Shown here one piece after another: positions 25,196 to 33,956 of a stretch of 64,000 bases of DNA. Made by a program: the position numbers and the translations under genes. Source of the stretch: Hwangdonia seohaensis (GTDB taxonomy: Bacteria > Bacteroidota > Bacteroidia > Flavobacteriales > Flavobacteriaceae); the NCBI RefSeq assembly GCF_031932625.1, contig NZ_JAVSCK010000001.1, positions 868,001-932,000 on the forward strand, given 5' to 3'. The notes under the pieces are model-generated. The model was not told the origin of the DNA, searched no databases, and saw only the letters and a list, made by a program, of their open reading frames with translations. Numbering within the stretch: the first letter of the stretch is position 1; every line of letters begins with the position of its first letter.

Positions 25196-25835
25196 AAATA
25201 ATATTTGTAAAATCTTGGTTTAAAATAATGGTGTTGTTGTTAATTAGAATTTGAGTCATTTTGTTTTTTGAAAATTGTTTGGTAACCACAATGGTGTTTC
25301 CGTATTTCAAACCGTTTAACGCACAAAAGTCAAAGAATTCTTTGTCGTCGCTCATCAATCTGGAAATGGTGTACGTCTTGCCTTCTTGGGTGTTTGCAAG
25401 GGCTACCGAGGTGTCTTTAGTCGTAATTTCGCCTTGGGCATTTGGAATGGGGTCGCCATGCGGATCGAACTTAGGGTTGCCTAAATATTCACTTATTTTA
25501 TTGGCTAAAAAATCGGAGGTTTGATGCTCTAATAATTCAGATTCCCTATGGATTTCGTGCAACGACATATCGAACATTCTAAATAATAAAGACTCCCAAA
25601 GCCGATGTTTACGCACCACATTAAGTGCCATTTTTGTGCCTTTTTCTGTGAGCTTTAACTCTTGGTATTTCTCGTAATGAAGGATATCTTTAGTCGCTAA
25701 TTTCTTAGCCATATCGGTAGCGGCAGCATTAGATATACCCAGTTTTTTGGCGATGTTTCCAGGTTTGGTATCATCACTATCATTCTTTTCGTTTTTGTAA
25801 ATGGCCTTTACAAAATTTTCAATAGCTGTAGACAT
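25176..25835 (-). CDS. DtxR-family metal-dependent regulator
   Basis: 219 residues. An N-terminal winged-helix domain ('PGNIAKKLGISNAAATDMAKKLATKDILHYEKYQELKLTEKG', residues about 25-70) is followed by the dimer and metal-binding helix 'HRLWESLLFRMFDMSLHEIHRESELLEHQTSDFLANKISEYL' with the expected His/Glu ligands, and a C-terminal SH3-like FeoA domain. It senses Mn or Fe and represses metal uptake genes. First gene of the operon with its own promoter and a palindrome matching a DtxR-type operator just downstream (25857-25874). Confidence 0.9.
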   Translation of the reverse strand: MSTAIENFVKAIYKNEKNDSDDTKPGNIAKKLGISNAAATDMAKKLATKDILHYEKYQELKLTEKGTKMALNVVRKHRLWESLLFRMFDMSLHEIHRESELLEHQTSDFLANKISEYLGNPKFDPHGDPIPNAQGEITTKDTSVALANTQEGKTYTISRLMSDDKEFFDFCALNGLKYGNTIVVTKQFSKNKMTQILINNNTIILNQDFTNIIYVNETN

Positions 25836-25856
25836 TTATTGCTTGGTTAATTAAAA

Positions 25857-25874
25857 ATTTAAGTAAGCTTAAAT
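25857..25874. promoter_or_regulatory. Candidate DtxR-type operator
   Basis: An 18-bp perfect palindrome with 7-bp arms (ATTTAAG-taag-CTTAAAT). It lies just downstream of the -7 box of the dtxR promoter, around the likely start site, the position where a DtxR/MntR repressor would block transcription of its own operon. Its length matches DtxR-family sites; the exact base pattern for flavobacterial regulators is unknown to me. Confidence 0.45.
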
Positions 25875-25880
25875 AATTTT

Positions 25881-25910
25881 CAAATATAACTAAAAAAATT
25901 AATTCTCAAA
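25881..25910 (-). promoter_or_regulatory. Promoter of the dtxR operon
   Basis: On the minus strand TTTG (25910-25907), 18 nt, then TATATTTG (25888-25881), matching the Bacteroidota consensus with one nt shorter spacing than the usual 19. The ATG is at 25835. Confidence 0.6.
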
Positions 25911-25956
25911 CCAAACACTATAATTATTAACTTTAAACTTTTAAAAAGAAATATTT

Positions 25957-27984
25957 ATGAATCGTGTTATTGTTTTTCTGGTTTCAGTCGTTTTTGTCAA
26001 TGCCGTTTGTGGTCAAATTAAAAAAGAACTGTTTCAGCCTTTGGATGTTTTTGAGTTGGAGTGGGCCTCAGATCCTCAAATTTCACCGGATGGAACACAA
26101 ATTGTTTACAAAAGAAATGGGTTTGATATCATGAAGGATGCCGCCAAAGGCAATCTTTGGATTATAAATACGGATGGCACGTTTCATAGAAAACTAACCG
26201 CTAGAGAAGTTAACGAATCGCAAGCAAGTTGGTCGCCAACCGGTGATAGAATTGCATTTTCGAGTTCCACGGAAGAAGGTTCGGAATTATACATGTATTG
26301 GGTCAGTTCCGGTAACATAGCAAAACTGTCTCAGTTAGAACATTCTCCGGGGTCGTTAACTTGGTCGCCCGATGGCAAGCAACTTGCATTTACCATGTTT
26401 GTTTCTCAAAAAGCACCGGTAGTAATAAAAATGCCCACCAAACCAAAAGGGGCAACTTGGGCAAAACCAGCTAGAATAACAGATAGATTGAAACACGAAG
26501 CAGACGGAAAAGGGTATATGGAACCGGGGTTTACGCACATTTTTACAATCCCCGCTGAAGGTGGAACTGCAAGGCAAATCACTTCGGGAAATTATAACCA
26601 TAGTGGCAATTTTTCATTTTCACCCAACGGCAAAACCATTTATTTTTCCGCCAATAGAAGTGATAATTGGGAGTATGAATTTAGGAACAGCGAAGTTTAT
26701 AAAGTTAATATTGATACCAAAAGCATAACGGCACTTACTTCCCAAAACGGACCGGACTTTTCGCCAAAGGTTTCTCCAGACGGAAAAACCATTGCTTTTT
26801 TGTCCTATGAAGATAAAGTGCAAGCTTTTCAAACGATGCAATTAAATATTATGAATGCCGATGGTAGCAATCGGCGTATTATATCTTCAAATCTAGACCG
26901 TAGCGTATCCAATATTTCTTGGGATAACTCGGGTAAAGGTTTGTATTTCACTTACGATGATAAAGGAAATTCTAAAATTGCCCATATGACTACTTTGGGA
27001 AGAGTTACAAAACTCGCCGATAATATGGGCGGCACAACTATTGGTCGTCCTTATGCTTCTGGCTCATATTCGGTTTCTGATAATGGCACTATTGTTTTTA
27101 CTGAATCCACCCCGGATTATCCTGCGGAATTGGCTGTTATTCAAAATAAAAAATCAGCAAAAAAATTAACAAATTTGAATGCCGATGTTTTAGATTATAG
27201 GCAATTAGGACAGACCGAAGAAGTTTGGTATAAATCCTCCTTCGATGGTCGAGATATTCAAGGTTGGATTGTAAAACCGCCTTTTTATGATGCTACGAAA
27301 ACATATCCTTTGTTGGTTGAAAATCACGGTGGCCCCATTCTAAATTATGGCGATCGGTTTACCGCAGAAATTCAATTATATGCCGCCGAAGGTTATGTGG
27401 TTTTTTACCCGAACCCTCGTGGAAGCACAAGTTATGGTGAGGAATTTGCAAACTTGCTTTACAATAATTATCCCGGTGAAGATTATAACGATGTTATGGA
27501 TGGTGTTGATTATTTGGTTGAAAAAGGCATCGTTGATAATCAAAAACTTTTTGTTACTGGCGGAAGTGCAGGCGGTATTATGACCACGTGGATTATTGGC
27601 AAAAACAACCGTTTTAAAGCCGCTGTGGTTGCAAAACCCGTTATAAATTGGATTAGTAAAACCTTGGTTGCCGATAATTACTATGGTTATGCGAACTCGC
27701 GTTATCCGGGGCAACCTTGGGAAAATTTTGAAACCTATTGGAAGTTTTCACCCATATCGTTGGTTGGCAATATTGAAACGCCTACTATGGTTATGGTTGG
27801 TATGGACGATTTGCGTACGCCACCAAGTGAAGCAAAACAATTGTATCACGCTTTAAAGCTGCGAAAAATTGAAACGGTTTTAGTTGAAATTCCCGGGGCA
27901 TCTCACGGTATTGCCAACAAACCGAGTAACTTAATTAGCAAAGTGGCGCACACTTTGGCTTGGTTTGAAAAGTATAATGAATAG
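25957..27984 (+). CDS. S9-family serine peptidase (acylaminoacyl/dipeptidyl type)
   Basis: 675 residues, with a signal peptide (cleavage after 'VNAVCGQ'). Residues about 30-390 are a WD40-like TolB/beta-propeller domain with repeated 'SPDGKQ/SPDGT' motifs. The C-terminal alpha/beta hydrolase domain has the nucleophile Ser537 in 'TGGSAGG', the acid in 'VGMDDLRTP' and the His in 'PGASHG'. It would trim short peptides in the periplasm. It is divergent from dtxR and has no close operon partner; the small FeoB-associated gene follows on the other strand. Confidence 0.9.
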   Translation: MNRVIVFLVSVVFVNAVCGQIKKELFQPLDVFELEWASDPQISPDGTQIVYKRNGFDIMKDAAKGNLWIINTDGTFHRKLTAREVNESQASWSPTGDRIAFSSSTEEGSELYMYWVSSGNIAKLSQLEHSPGSLTWSPDGKQLAFTMFVSQKAPVVIKMPTKPKGATWAKPARITDRLKHEADGKGYMEPGFTHIFTIPAEGGTARQITSGNYNHSGNFSFSPNGKTIYFSANRSDNWEYEFRNSEVYKVNIDTKSITALTSQNGPDFSPKVSPDGKTIAFLSYEDKVQAFQTMQLNIMNADGSNRRIISSNLDRSVSNISWDNSGKGLYFTYDDKGNSKIAHMTTLGRVTKLADNMGGTTIGRPYASGSYSVSDNGTIVFTESTPDYPAELAVIQNKKSAKKLTNLNADVLDYRQLGQTEEVWYKSSFDGRDIQGWIVKPPFYDATKTYPLLVENHGGPILNYGDRFTAEIQLYAAEGYVVFYPNPRGSTSYGEEFANLLYNNYPGEDYNDVMDGVDYLVEKGIVDNQKLFVTGGSAGGIMTTWIIGKNNRFKAAVVAKPVINWISKTLVADNYYGYANSRYPGQPWENFETYWKFSPISLVGNIETPTMVMVGMDDLRTPPSEAKQLYHALKLRKIETVLVEIPGASHGIANKPSNLISKVAHTLAWFEKYNE

Positions 27985-27985
27985 T

Positions 27986-28126
27986 TTAATGACAACCACA
28001 GCCATCAGTACCACCGCAAGCTTTGGCTGTTTTCTTTTTTGGTTTCCAAACAAACTTTAACACTAAAAACCTAATCGCAAAAGCGAGTACCGTAAAAGCT
28101 AGTATGTTTTGTATGATGGTATTCAT
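27986..28126 (-). CDS. FeoB-associated Cys-rich membrane protein
   Basis: 46 residues. One N-terminal membrane helix ('IIQNILAFTVLAFAIRFLVLKF'), a basic KPKKK linker and a Cys-rich tail 'CGGTDGCGCH'. This is the typical short protein found directly after feoB in many bacteria. It begins 64 nt after feoB on the same strand and stops next to the S9 peptidase gene end. It may help FeoB assembly or iron loading. Its biochemical role is not settled. Confidence 0.85.
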   Translation of the reverse strand: MNTIIQNILAFTVLAFAIRFLVLKFVWKPKKKTAKACGGTDGCGCH

Positions 28127-28166
28127 ATTTTATTTTGTCGTAATTATTTTAGTTTCATTTCATACG

Positions 28167-28186
28167 ATTCCTGCTTTTGTAGGAAC
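28167..28186. repeat. dRS3-like palindrome after feoB
   Basis: ATTCCT-GCTTTTGT-AGGAAC, 4 nt after the feoB stop codon. As at 23412-23431, the element sits at the 3' end of a metal transport gene and is followed on the gene side by the same AATTATTTTAAA sequence. Confidence 0.6.
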
Positions 28187-28190
28187 GGAA

Positions 28191-30290
28191 TTATTTTAAA
28201 ACCTGAAAAGCAATTAGGGCAACTATATAAGCAAAAGCACTCATGATAGTAAGTTGCCACATGGGCCATTTCCAGCTGTTCGTTTCTTTTTTAACAATGG
28301 CTAGCGTGCTCATACATTGCATGGCAAAAGCATAAAACAACAATAGCGAAATGCCCGATGCAAAATTAAACAACGGCCCACCTAAAATGGGGTTAACCTC
28401 TCCCGCCATTCGGTTTTTAATGGTTTCTTCTTCATCACTTCCAACGCTATAAATAGTTGCCAACGTACCCACAAACACCTCACGAGCCGCAAAACTACTT
28501 ACAATGGCAATGCCAATTTTCCAGTCGTAACCCAATGGGCGTATTGCAGGCTCTATGGCTCTTCCTGTTATACCAATAAACGAATGTTCTAATTTATACG
28601 ATGCGATGTGTTGATGCAATTCATCTTCACTTAAATTTTGCGACGCATACTCCGCTTTTACAATATTTTCAGCATTATTAAAATCCTCTCCGGGGCCATA
28701 AGATGCCAAAAACCAAAGCACAATAGAAATGGCAAGAATAATTTTACCGGCACCAAACACGAAAGCTTTGGTTTTTTCAACAACCGTTAAAGCTACATTT
28801 TTAATTAGCGGGAGCTTGTAATTTGGCATTTCAACCACAAAAAACGATTTGCTTTTTATTTTTAAGATTTTATTTAAAATATAGGCCGAAACCACCGCAG
28901 TTCCAAAACCAATAAGGTACAACAACATTAATGTTAAGGCTTGAAAGCTTAAACCCAAAAATCGACCATCGGGAATTACCAACGCAATAATAATTAGGTA
29001 TACAGGAAGTCGAGCTGAACAGGTTGTAAACGGCGTTACTAAAATGGTTATTAAGCGTTCTTTCCAACTTTCAATATTACGGGTTGCCATAATAGCGGGA
29101 ATGGCACAGGCTGTACCCGAAATTAATGGCACGACGCTTTTTCCGCTTAAACCAAAACGACGCATAACACGGTCCATTAAAAACACCACACGACTCATAT
29201 AGCCACTTTCTTCAAGCACGGCAATAAACAGAAATAAAAAGGCGATTTGCGGAATAAATATAACGATGCCGCCTAGGCCGGGAATAATTCCATCAGCTAA
29301 TAAATTGGTAAAAGCCCCGCTAGGCAATTTATCATTAGTCCACTCGCTAAGGGATGCAAAAACACTATCAATAAAATCCATGGGTACGCTAGACCAATCG
29401 TAAATGGCTTGGAAAATAGTGAGTAAAATGATAAAGAAAATTACATAGCCCCAAACTTTGTGGGTTAAAACCCTATCTAGTTTTGCGCGCAAATCTTTAG
29501 CTTGAGACGCATCAATGGTTTGTCCTTTTTTAAGGACGTTGTTAATAAACTGATAACGCTTAATGGTTTCTCTTTGCTGTAATCGTTTTAATTCGCTTTC
29601 ACTTTTTGTTTTAAAACCGGCAATGGCATCAATTTCCTTTCTGTCCGTTTTTCCAAAATTCACATCCTGTGTAATAACCAACCATAGTTTGTACAATAAT
29701 TGGTTTGGAAAGGCCTTTTTTAGGTTGTCGAAATATTCTGCGTCAATTTCTGAAGCATCAATACATGGGTTTACGGAAAGCTCTTTATAATTGGCAATTA
29801 AATCTTTTAAATGGTCAACGCCTTGATTTTTTCTAGTACTTACCAAAGCAATTTTGGTTTCTAAATGTTTTTCCAAATAGGGGATATCTAAAGAAATACC
29901 TTTGTAATTCATGCGGTCTGCCATATTAATAACAAGTACCGTTGGAATTTCTAAATCTTTAATTTGGGTGAACAGTAAGAGGTTTCTTTTAAGGTTTTCC
30001 ACATCGCTAACAACCACGGCAATGTCAGGAAAATCTTTATCGTTTTTATTTAGCAGAAGCTCAATGACAACATTTTCGTCAAGTGATGATGCGTTTAAAC
30101 TATAGGTTCCGGGCAAATCTATAATATGGGCTTTTACACCACGCGGTAATTTACATATACCTTCTTTTTTTTCAACGGTAATGCCCGGGTAGTTGCCAAC
30201 TTTTTGGTTTAATCCGGTAAGAGCATTAAAAACCGAGGTCTTACCAGTGTTTGGATTACCTATTAAAGCTACATTTATTTGCTTACTCAT
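28191..30290 (-). CDS. feoB: Ferrous iron transporter B
   Basis: 699 residues. The cytoplasmic G domain has G1 'GNPNTGKTS' (11-19), G3 'DLPGTYS' and G4 'NMAD'. A linker leads to the membrane domain (about residues 280-699) with two Gate motifs and roughly ten helices, including 'CAIPAIMATRNIESWKERLITILVTPFTTCSARLPVY'. It imports Fe(II), driven or gated by GTP. It overlaps feoA by 8 nt. Confidence 0.97.
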   Translation of the reverse strand: MSKQINVALIGNPNTGKTSVFNALTGLNQKVGNYPGITVEKKEGICKLPRGVKAHIIDLPGTYSLNASSLDENVVIELLLNKNDKDFPDIAVVVSDVENLKRNLLLFTQIKDLEIPTVLVINMADRMNYKGISLDIPYLEKHLETKIALVSTRKNQGVDHLKDLIANYKELSVNPCIDASEIDAEYFDNLKKAFPNQLLYKLWLVITQDVNFGKTDRKEIDAIAGFKTKSESELKRLQQRETIKRYQFINNVLKKGQTIDASQAKDLRAKLDRVLTHKVWGYVIFFIILLTIFQAIYDWSSVPMDFIDSVFASLSEWTNDKLPSGAFTNLLADGIIPGLGGIVIFIPQIAFLFLFIAVLEESGYMSRVVFLMDRVMRRFGLSGKSVVPLISGTACAIPAIMATRNIESWKERLITILVTPFTTCSARLPVYLIIIALVIPDGRFLGLSFQALTLMLLYLIGFGTAVVSAYILNKILKIKSKSFFVVEMPNYKLPLIKNVALTVVEKTKAFVFGAGKIILAISIVLWFLASYGPGEDFNNAENIVKAEYASQNLSEDELHQHIASYKLEHSFIGITGRAIEPAIRPLGYDWKIGIAIVSSFAAREVFVGTLATIYSVGSDEEETIKNRMAGEVNPILGGPLFNFASGISLLLFYAFAMQCMSTLAIVKKETNSWKWPMWQLTIMSAFAYIVALIAFQVLK

Positions 30291-30519
30291 TTGCTATTTT
30301 TTCTATTAAAATATGAATAGCCGTTTCTCTTCTAATCGCTAAATGCGTACCGTTTATGTTTAAATACATAGGGTCTGCAAAAGGAGCTACCTGTAATAGC
30401 TGTACAGGGTTCCCTGGCAAGCACCCCATTTCCAAAAGTTTTAAAGGGATATGAATGGACGAAACATCAGTGATTATGCCTCGTTCTCCGCGTTTTAAAT
30501 TTGCTATTGTGTCTTGCAA
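30283..30519 (-). CDS. feoA: FeoA protein
   Basis: 78 residues with a TTG start; upstream in frame a stop codon lies three codons back and no ATG is available, so TTG (30519) is likely real. SH3-like fold with 'IKRGERGIITD'-type start and 'KLLEMGCLPGNPVQLLQVAPFADPMYLNINGTHLAIRRETA'. FeoA supports FeoB-dependent iron uptake. The feoA stop overlaps the feoB start by 8 nt. A -7 box with a possible -33 is found at 30546-30576. Confidence 0.93.
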   Translation of the reverse strand: MQDTIANLKRGERGIITDVSSIHIPLKLLEMGCLPGNPVQLLQVAPFADPMYLNINGTHLAIRRETAIHILIEKIANE

Positions 30520-30545
30520 GCTTATTTAGATTGATTTTAAAGAAG

Positions 30546-30576
30546 CAAAAATAAGGTAAAGTTTAGAGGTTTAAAA
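30546..30576 (-). promoter_or_regulatory. feoAB promoter
   Basis: TATTTTTG on the minus strand (30553-30546) fits TAnnTTTG; TTTT (30576-30573) lies 19 nt upstream where TTTG is expected. The TTG start of feoA follows 26 nt downstream. No clear iron-regulator palindrome is visible beside it. Confidence 0.45.
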
Positions 30577-30777
30577 GTTTTGGTGTGTAAATAATTATTT
30601 GAGCGCTGTTTCAGCCTGTCTGCTGCGCTCAGGGTTTGTGTTTTGCCTTTAGGAAGTCACTATTTTTATGTATTTGAAAAACAACACACTAAAAGTTGCA
30701 TCAAACCCAGTTTTTAAGGTACGACGTTTAGGCTTCTTTATCTTTTTTTGATACAAAAAAACAATCCTTATATAAGC

Positions 30778-31815
30778 TTAAGGCGCCGGATTGGGAATGG
30801 CATCATGCACTTCGTTTATTTGGGACAGAATCTCATCACTTAAAACCACATTAATGCTATCGATATTTTCCTTGAGTTGCTCTACATTGGTAGCGCCAAT
30901 AATATTGCTGGTTACAAAAGGTTGTTGGGTTACAAAAGCTAAACTCATTTGGGCCAAACTCATGTTGTTGTCTTCTGCAATTTTTAGGTATTTTTTTGTA
31001 GCCTCTGTAGCTTGCGGATTCGTATATCGTCCAAATCTTGGAAACAGTTTTAAACGCGCATTATCTGCAGCCGTTCCTTTTATATATTTCCCCGAGAGCA
31101 CGCCAAATGCCATGGGCGAATAAGCCAATAAACCAATGTTTTCAAGGATGGAAACCTCGGCCAAATCGCCTTCAAAGGTTCTGTTTAATAAGGAATACGG
31201 GTTTTGAATGGTTGCCATTCTTGGTAAATTGTGCGCTTTGGATTCTTCTAAATAACGCATGGTTCCCCAGGCTTTTTCGTTTGAAATGCCTATGTGCCGA
31301 ATTTTACCCGATTTAATGATGCCATCGAAGGTGTACAGGATTTCGTTAAAATTATCTTTCCATTTGTTTTCCGAATTGTGTTTATAATCCCGAACTCCAA
31401 AATAATTGGTATCGCGTTCGGGCCAGTGCAACTGATACAAGTCAATATAATCGGTCTGCAAACGCTTCAAGCTATTATTTACGGCCTCTTTGAGGGCTTC
31501 GGGAGCAAAGCCATTGGTACGAATATGTGCCGTGTAATCGCCATTCCCGGCTATTTTTGAGGCTAAAACCACTTTATCGCGGTGGCCTGTTTTTGCAAAC
31601 CAATTACCAATAATGGTTTCGGTAGTGCCATAGGTTTCCGGACTTGAGGGAACGGCATACATTTCGGCGGTATCCCAAAAGTTTACACCGTGCTCCAAGG
31701 CATAGTCCATTTGGGCGAAACCATCGTTTTGGTTGTTTTGGTTTCCCCAGGTCATGGTGCCCAAGCATATTTTACTGATTTTTATTTTGGTGTTTGGTAG
31801 TGTTGTGTATTTCAT
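30778..31815 (-). CDS. Aldo/keto reductase (Tas-like)
   Basis: 345 residues. The TIM-barrel motifs are clear: 'FWDTAEMYAVP' (catalytic Asp, Tyr), 'VVLASKIAG' (catalytic Lys), 'YQLHWPERDT' (catalytic His) and 'ENIGLLAYSPMAFGVLSGKY', followed by the NADPH-binding C-terminal region. Members reduce aldehydes or ketones in the cytoplasm; the substrate is unknown. It stands alone, flanked by repeat-rich gaps of about 260 nt on both sides that hold no other gene. Confidence 0.9.
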   Translation of the reverse strand: MKYTTLPNTKIKISKICLGTMTWGNQNNQNDGFAQMDYALEHGVNFWDTAEMYAVPSSPETYGTTETIIGNWFAKTGHRDKVVLASKIAGNGDYTAHIRTNGFAPEALKEAVNNSLKRLQTDYIDLYQLHWPERDTNYFGVRDYKHNSENKWKDNFNEILYTFDGIIKSGKIRHIGISNEKAWGTMRYLEESKAHNLPRMATIQNPYSLLNRTFEGDLAEVSILENIGLLAYSPMAFGVLSGKYIKGTAADNARLKLFPRFGRYTNPQATEATKKYLKIAEDNNMSLAQMSLAFVTQQPFVTSNIIGATNVEQLKENIDSINVVLSDEILSQINEVHDAIPNPAP

Positions 31816-31842
31816 AAATAATGCATTTGATAGTCCCGAGAA

Positions 31843-31860
31843 TCCCGATAGTTATCGGGA
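31843..31860. repeat. Palindrome TCCCGATA-GT-TATCGGGA
   Basis: Perfect 8-bp arms with a 2-nt centre, upstream of the aldo/keto reductase start. Adjacent GTCCCGAGAATCCCGATA hints at an imperfect neighbour, and a further GC-rich palindrome-like stretch occurs near 31889-31908. Confidence 0.55.
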
Positions 31861-31947
31861 CGGATCTTTTTAATTTAAAAGTTTATTGTGGATGCCCGCA
31901 TGCGCAGGAATAACAAATCGATCGTATTTTAATTAAGATGTAAAGAT

Positions 31948-31988
31948 AAAAAACCTTTAAAAGCCCTAATAGCTTTTAAAGGTTTTTT
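31948..31988 (-). terminator. Intrinsic terminator after the OmpA lipoprotein gene
   Basis: A 17-bp perfect stem (AAAAAACCTTTAAAAGC / GCTTTTAAAGGTTTTTT, arms 31948-31964 and 31972-31988) with a 7-nt loop and an A/T tract on both sides. It ends the minus-strand gene at 32082 after the repeat element at 31991-32080. Confidence 0.75.
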
Positions 31989-31990
31989 AT

Positions 31991-32080
31991 GCGTTAGGGA
32001 TTGCAGTGGAAATCCTTTTTGTGAGGCACGAGCAAAAAGATTGGGAACGAAAAGCCCGACCTGAAAGGGAACGCCCAAAT
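31991..32080 (-). repeat. Flavobacterial GCGTTAGGGATT-type element, copy 1
   Basis: On the plus strand it starts GCGTTAGGGATTGCAGTGGA, contains TGAGGCACGAG (32022-32032) and ends GGGAACGCCCAAATA just before the OmpA lipoprotein stop. In the gene's own direction it starts right after the stop codon. A second copy with the same TGAGGCACGAG core lies at 52826-52956. I recall similar sequences in other flavobacterial genomes, unverified. Confidence 0.5.
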
Positions 32081-32081
32081 A

Positions 32082-33041
32082 CTAATGTTCATTTAGCAAT
32101 TTAGAAAGCTCATCTAACTTTGGTGTTAGAATAACTTCGATTCGTCTGTTTTTTGCTTTGCCTTCGGGTGTATCGTTTGATGCAATTGGCGCAAATTCAC
32201 CTCGACCGGCAGCGGTTAAATTTTCTGCATTTATAGACGGGTTTTCTCTAAGAATATTTACGATGGCCGTGGCGCGTTTGGTTGACAAATCCCAGTTACC
32301 GCTTAAGTTACCGCTGCCTTGATAGGGTGCATTATCGGTGTGGCCTTCTATTAAAACGGCGATGTCTGGATTAACGCCCAAAACACTGCCTAATTGCTGA
32401 ACGGCTCTACGACCTTCGGCGCCAACTGCCCAACTTCCTGAGCCGAATAACAACTTGTTTTCCATGGATACGTATACTTTTCCGTCGCGTTGCTCAACGG
32501 TTAATCCTTTGCCTTCAAAATCGGTTAAAGCTCTTGAAATGGCATTTTTCAAGGCGGTCATGGCGGCATCTTTTGAGGCGATTACACTTTCTAATTCCGC
32601 CACGCGGTCTGAGCGTTCTTGCAGCTCTTTTTTAAGCTTAGCCAAACGTGCGTTTTCGGTTGCCAAAGCTTGTTCCTTGGCTTCCAATTGGGCTAATAAT
32701 TCTCTGTTTTTCTTGGAATTTTCGGCAATTGAAGCTGAACTGTTTTTCTCTAAAGCATTATAAGAGGCTTTTAAATTATCTAAATTGGATTTTGTGGCAT
32801 TGTAATCGGCTTGTAGTTTATCGCGTTCTGCAACAGCTTCATTATAGGCCGCTGTGAGTTGTTTCAGTTCGTTTTCAGCTGTGTTTTTTGCGTTTAAAAG
32901 AGCATCGTTTTCATCTGAAAGTTTTCTGTTTTCCTGTTTTAAATTGGCATACTTGCCTTCTAATTCTTTATATACTTTAGGCGATACGCAAGAAGCTACC
33001 AACACTAAGGTTAATACTGCTAATGGAATTTTTTTTATCAT
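32082..33041 (-). CDS. OmpA-family lipoprotein with long coiled coil
   Basis: 319 residues. Lipobox ends at Cys18 ('LVASCVSP'). Residues about 25-165 are a long coiled coil with heptad-like Leu/Ala/Glu/Lys spacing, as in Bacteroidota OmpA-type spacer proteins. Residues about 200-310 form an OmpA peptidoglycan-binding domain with 'IEGHTDNAPYQGSG' and 'GKAKNRRIEVIL'. It probably anchors the outer membrane to the cell wall. A repeat element and a terminator follow its stop codon. Confidence 0.9.
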   Translation of the reverse strand: MIKKIPLAVLTLVLVASCVSPKVYKELEGKYANLKQENRKLSDENDALLNAKNTAENELKQLTAAYNEAVAERDKLQADYNATKSNLDNLKASYNALEKNSSASIAENSKKNRELLAQLEAKEQALATENARLAKLKKELQERSDRVAELESVIASKDAAMTALKNAISRALTDFEGKGLTVEQRDGKVYVSMENKLLFGSGSWAVGAEGRRAVQQLGSVLGVNPDIAVLIEGHTDNAPYQGSGNLSGNWDLSTKRATAIVNILRENPSINAENLTAAGRGEFAPIASNDTPEGKAKNRRIEVILTPKLDELSKLLNEH

Positions 33042-33073
33042 GATTATGGGTTAAATTTATTGTTCGTTAAATA

Positions 33074-33835
33074 TTAAATTTCAATTTCTAATAAAATGGG
33101 GCAATGGTCGCTGTGTACGGCATCAGAGAGTATAACGGCTCTTTTGATGTTTTCTTGTAACGGAAGTGAAACCATAGCGTAATCTAATCGCCAACCTTTA
33201 TTATTGGCACGGGCATTGGCGCGGTAACTCCACCAGCTATATTGCTGTAATTCGGGGTTTAAAAAACGGAAGGAATCAATAAATCCGCTGTCTATAAAGG
33301 CGCCAATCCATTCGCGTTCTACGGGTAAAAATCCCGAAACGCCTTTCATTTTAGGGTTGTGGATGTCTATTTCTTCATGACAAATATTGTAATCGCCACA
33401 AATTACCAGATTCGGAATGTCTTTTTTCAGCGTATTTATATAGGCTTGAAACATGTCCATATATTCCAATTTATGGTTTAACCGTGCGTCATTTGTGCCC
33501 GATGGCAAATACAAGCTCATTACAGAAACCCCATTAAAATCGGCACGAAGGTTGCGGCCTTCAAAATCCATGGACTCAATTCCTGTGCCGTATTCCACAT
33601 GATTAGGTTTTATTTTGCTTAAAATAGCTACGCCGCTATAGCCTTTTTTTTGTGCACTAAACCAATAGTTGTATTTGTAACCAGCATCTTCAAACAAACT
33701 TAAATCCAACTGCTCTTTCATCGCTTTAATTTCTTGCAGGCAAATCACATCGGGATTAGCGCTTTTTAACCAATCAATAAGGCCTTTGTTAATGGCGGCG
33801 CGAATACCGTTTACGTTATAGGATATAATTTTCAT
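33074..33835 (-). CDS. xth: Exodeoxyribonuclease III
   Basis: 253 residues from the ATG at 33835 (a TTG one codon upstream is less likely). AP-endonuclease fold with 'IISYNVNGIRAAI', 'CLQEIKA', 'GDYNICHEEIDIHNPK', 'SWWSYRANARANNKGWRLDYAMVS' and the closing 'HSDHCPI'. It cuts DNA at abasic sites and has 3'-5' exonuclease activity in base-excision repair. It lies 32 nt upstream of the OmpA lipoprotein gene on the same strand. Confidence 0.93.
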   Translation of the reverse strand: MKIISYNVNGIRAAINKGLIDWLKSANPDVICLQEIKAMKEQLDLSLFEDAGYKYNYWFSAQKKGYSGVAILSKIKPNHVEYGTGIESMDFEGRNLRADFNGVSVMSLYLPSGTNDARLNHKLEYMDMFQAYINTLKKDIPNLVICGDYNICHEEIDIHNPKMKGVSGFLPVEREWIGAFIDSGFIDSFRFLNPELQQYSWWSYRANARANNKGWRLDYAMVSLPLQENIKRAVILSDAVHSDHCPILLEIEI

Positions 33836-33956
33836 CAACTTAATAAGAATTTCAGCTAAAATAAATAATGCGTTACATTTACACTATTAAATCTAGCAGG
33901 AGTTTTAACGAAGCTATTAACAAAATATTTTAAGCGTATTGCAGTTTAAGTATCTG

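Noticed and set aside
22587..25835. Zinc-specific ABC importer (ZnuABC)
   Set aside because: The binding protein has no His-rich loop and the operon starts with a DtxR-type regulator rather than Zur; Mn or Fe is more likely, though not proven.
33939..33956. TTG start for the large barrel protein
   Set aside because: The ATG at 33957 directly gives a canonical signal peptide, while the 6 extra residues give nothing.
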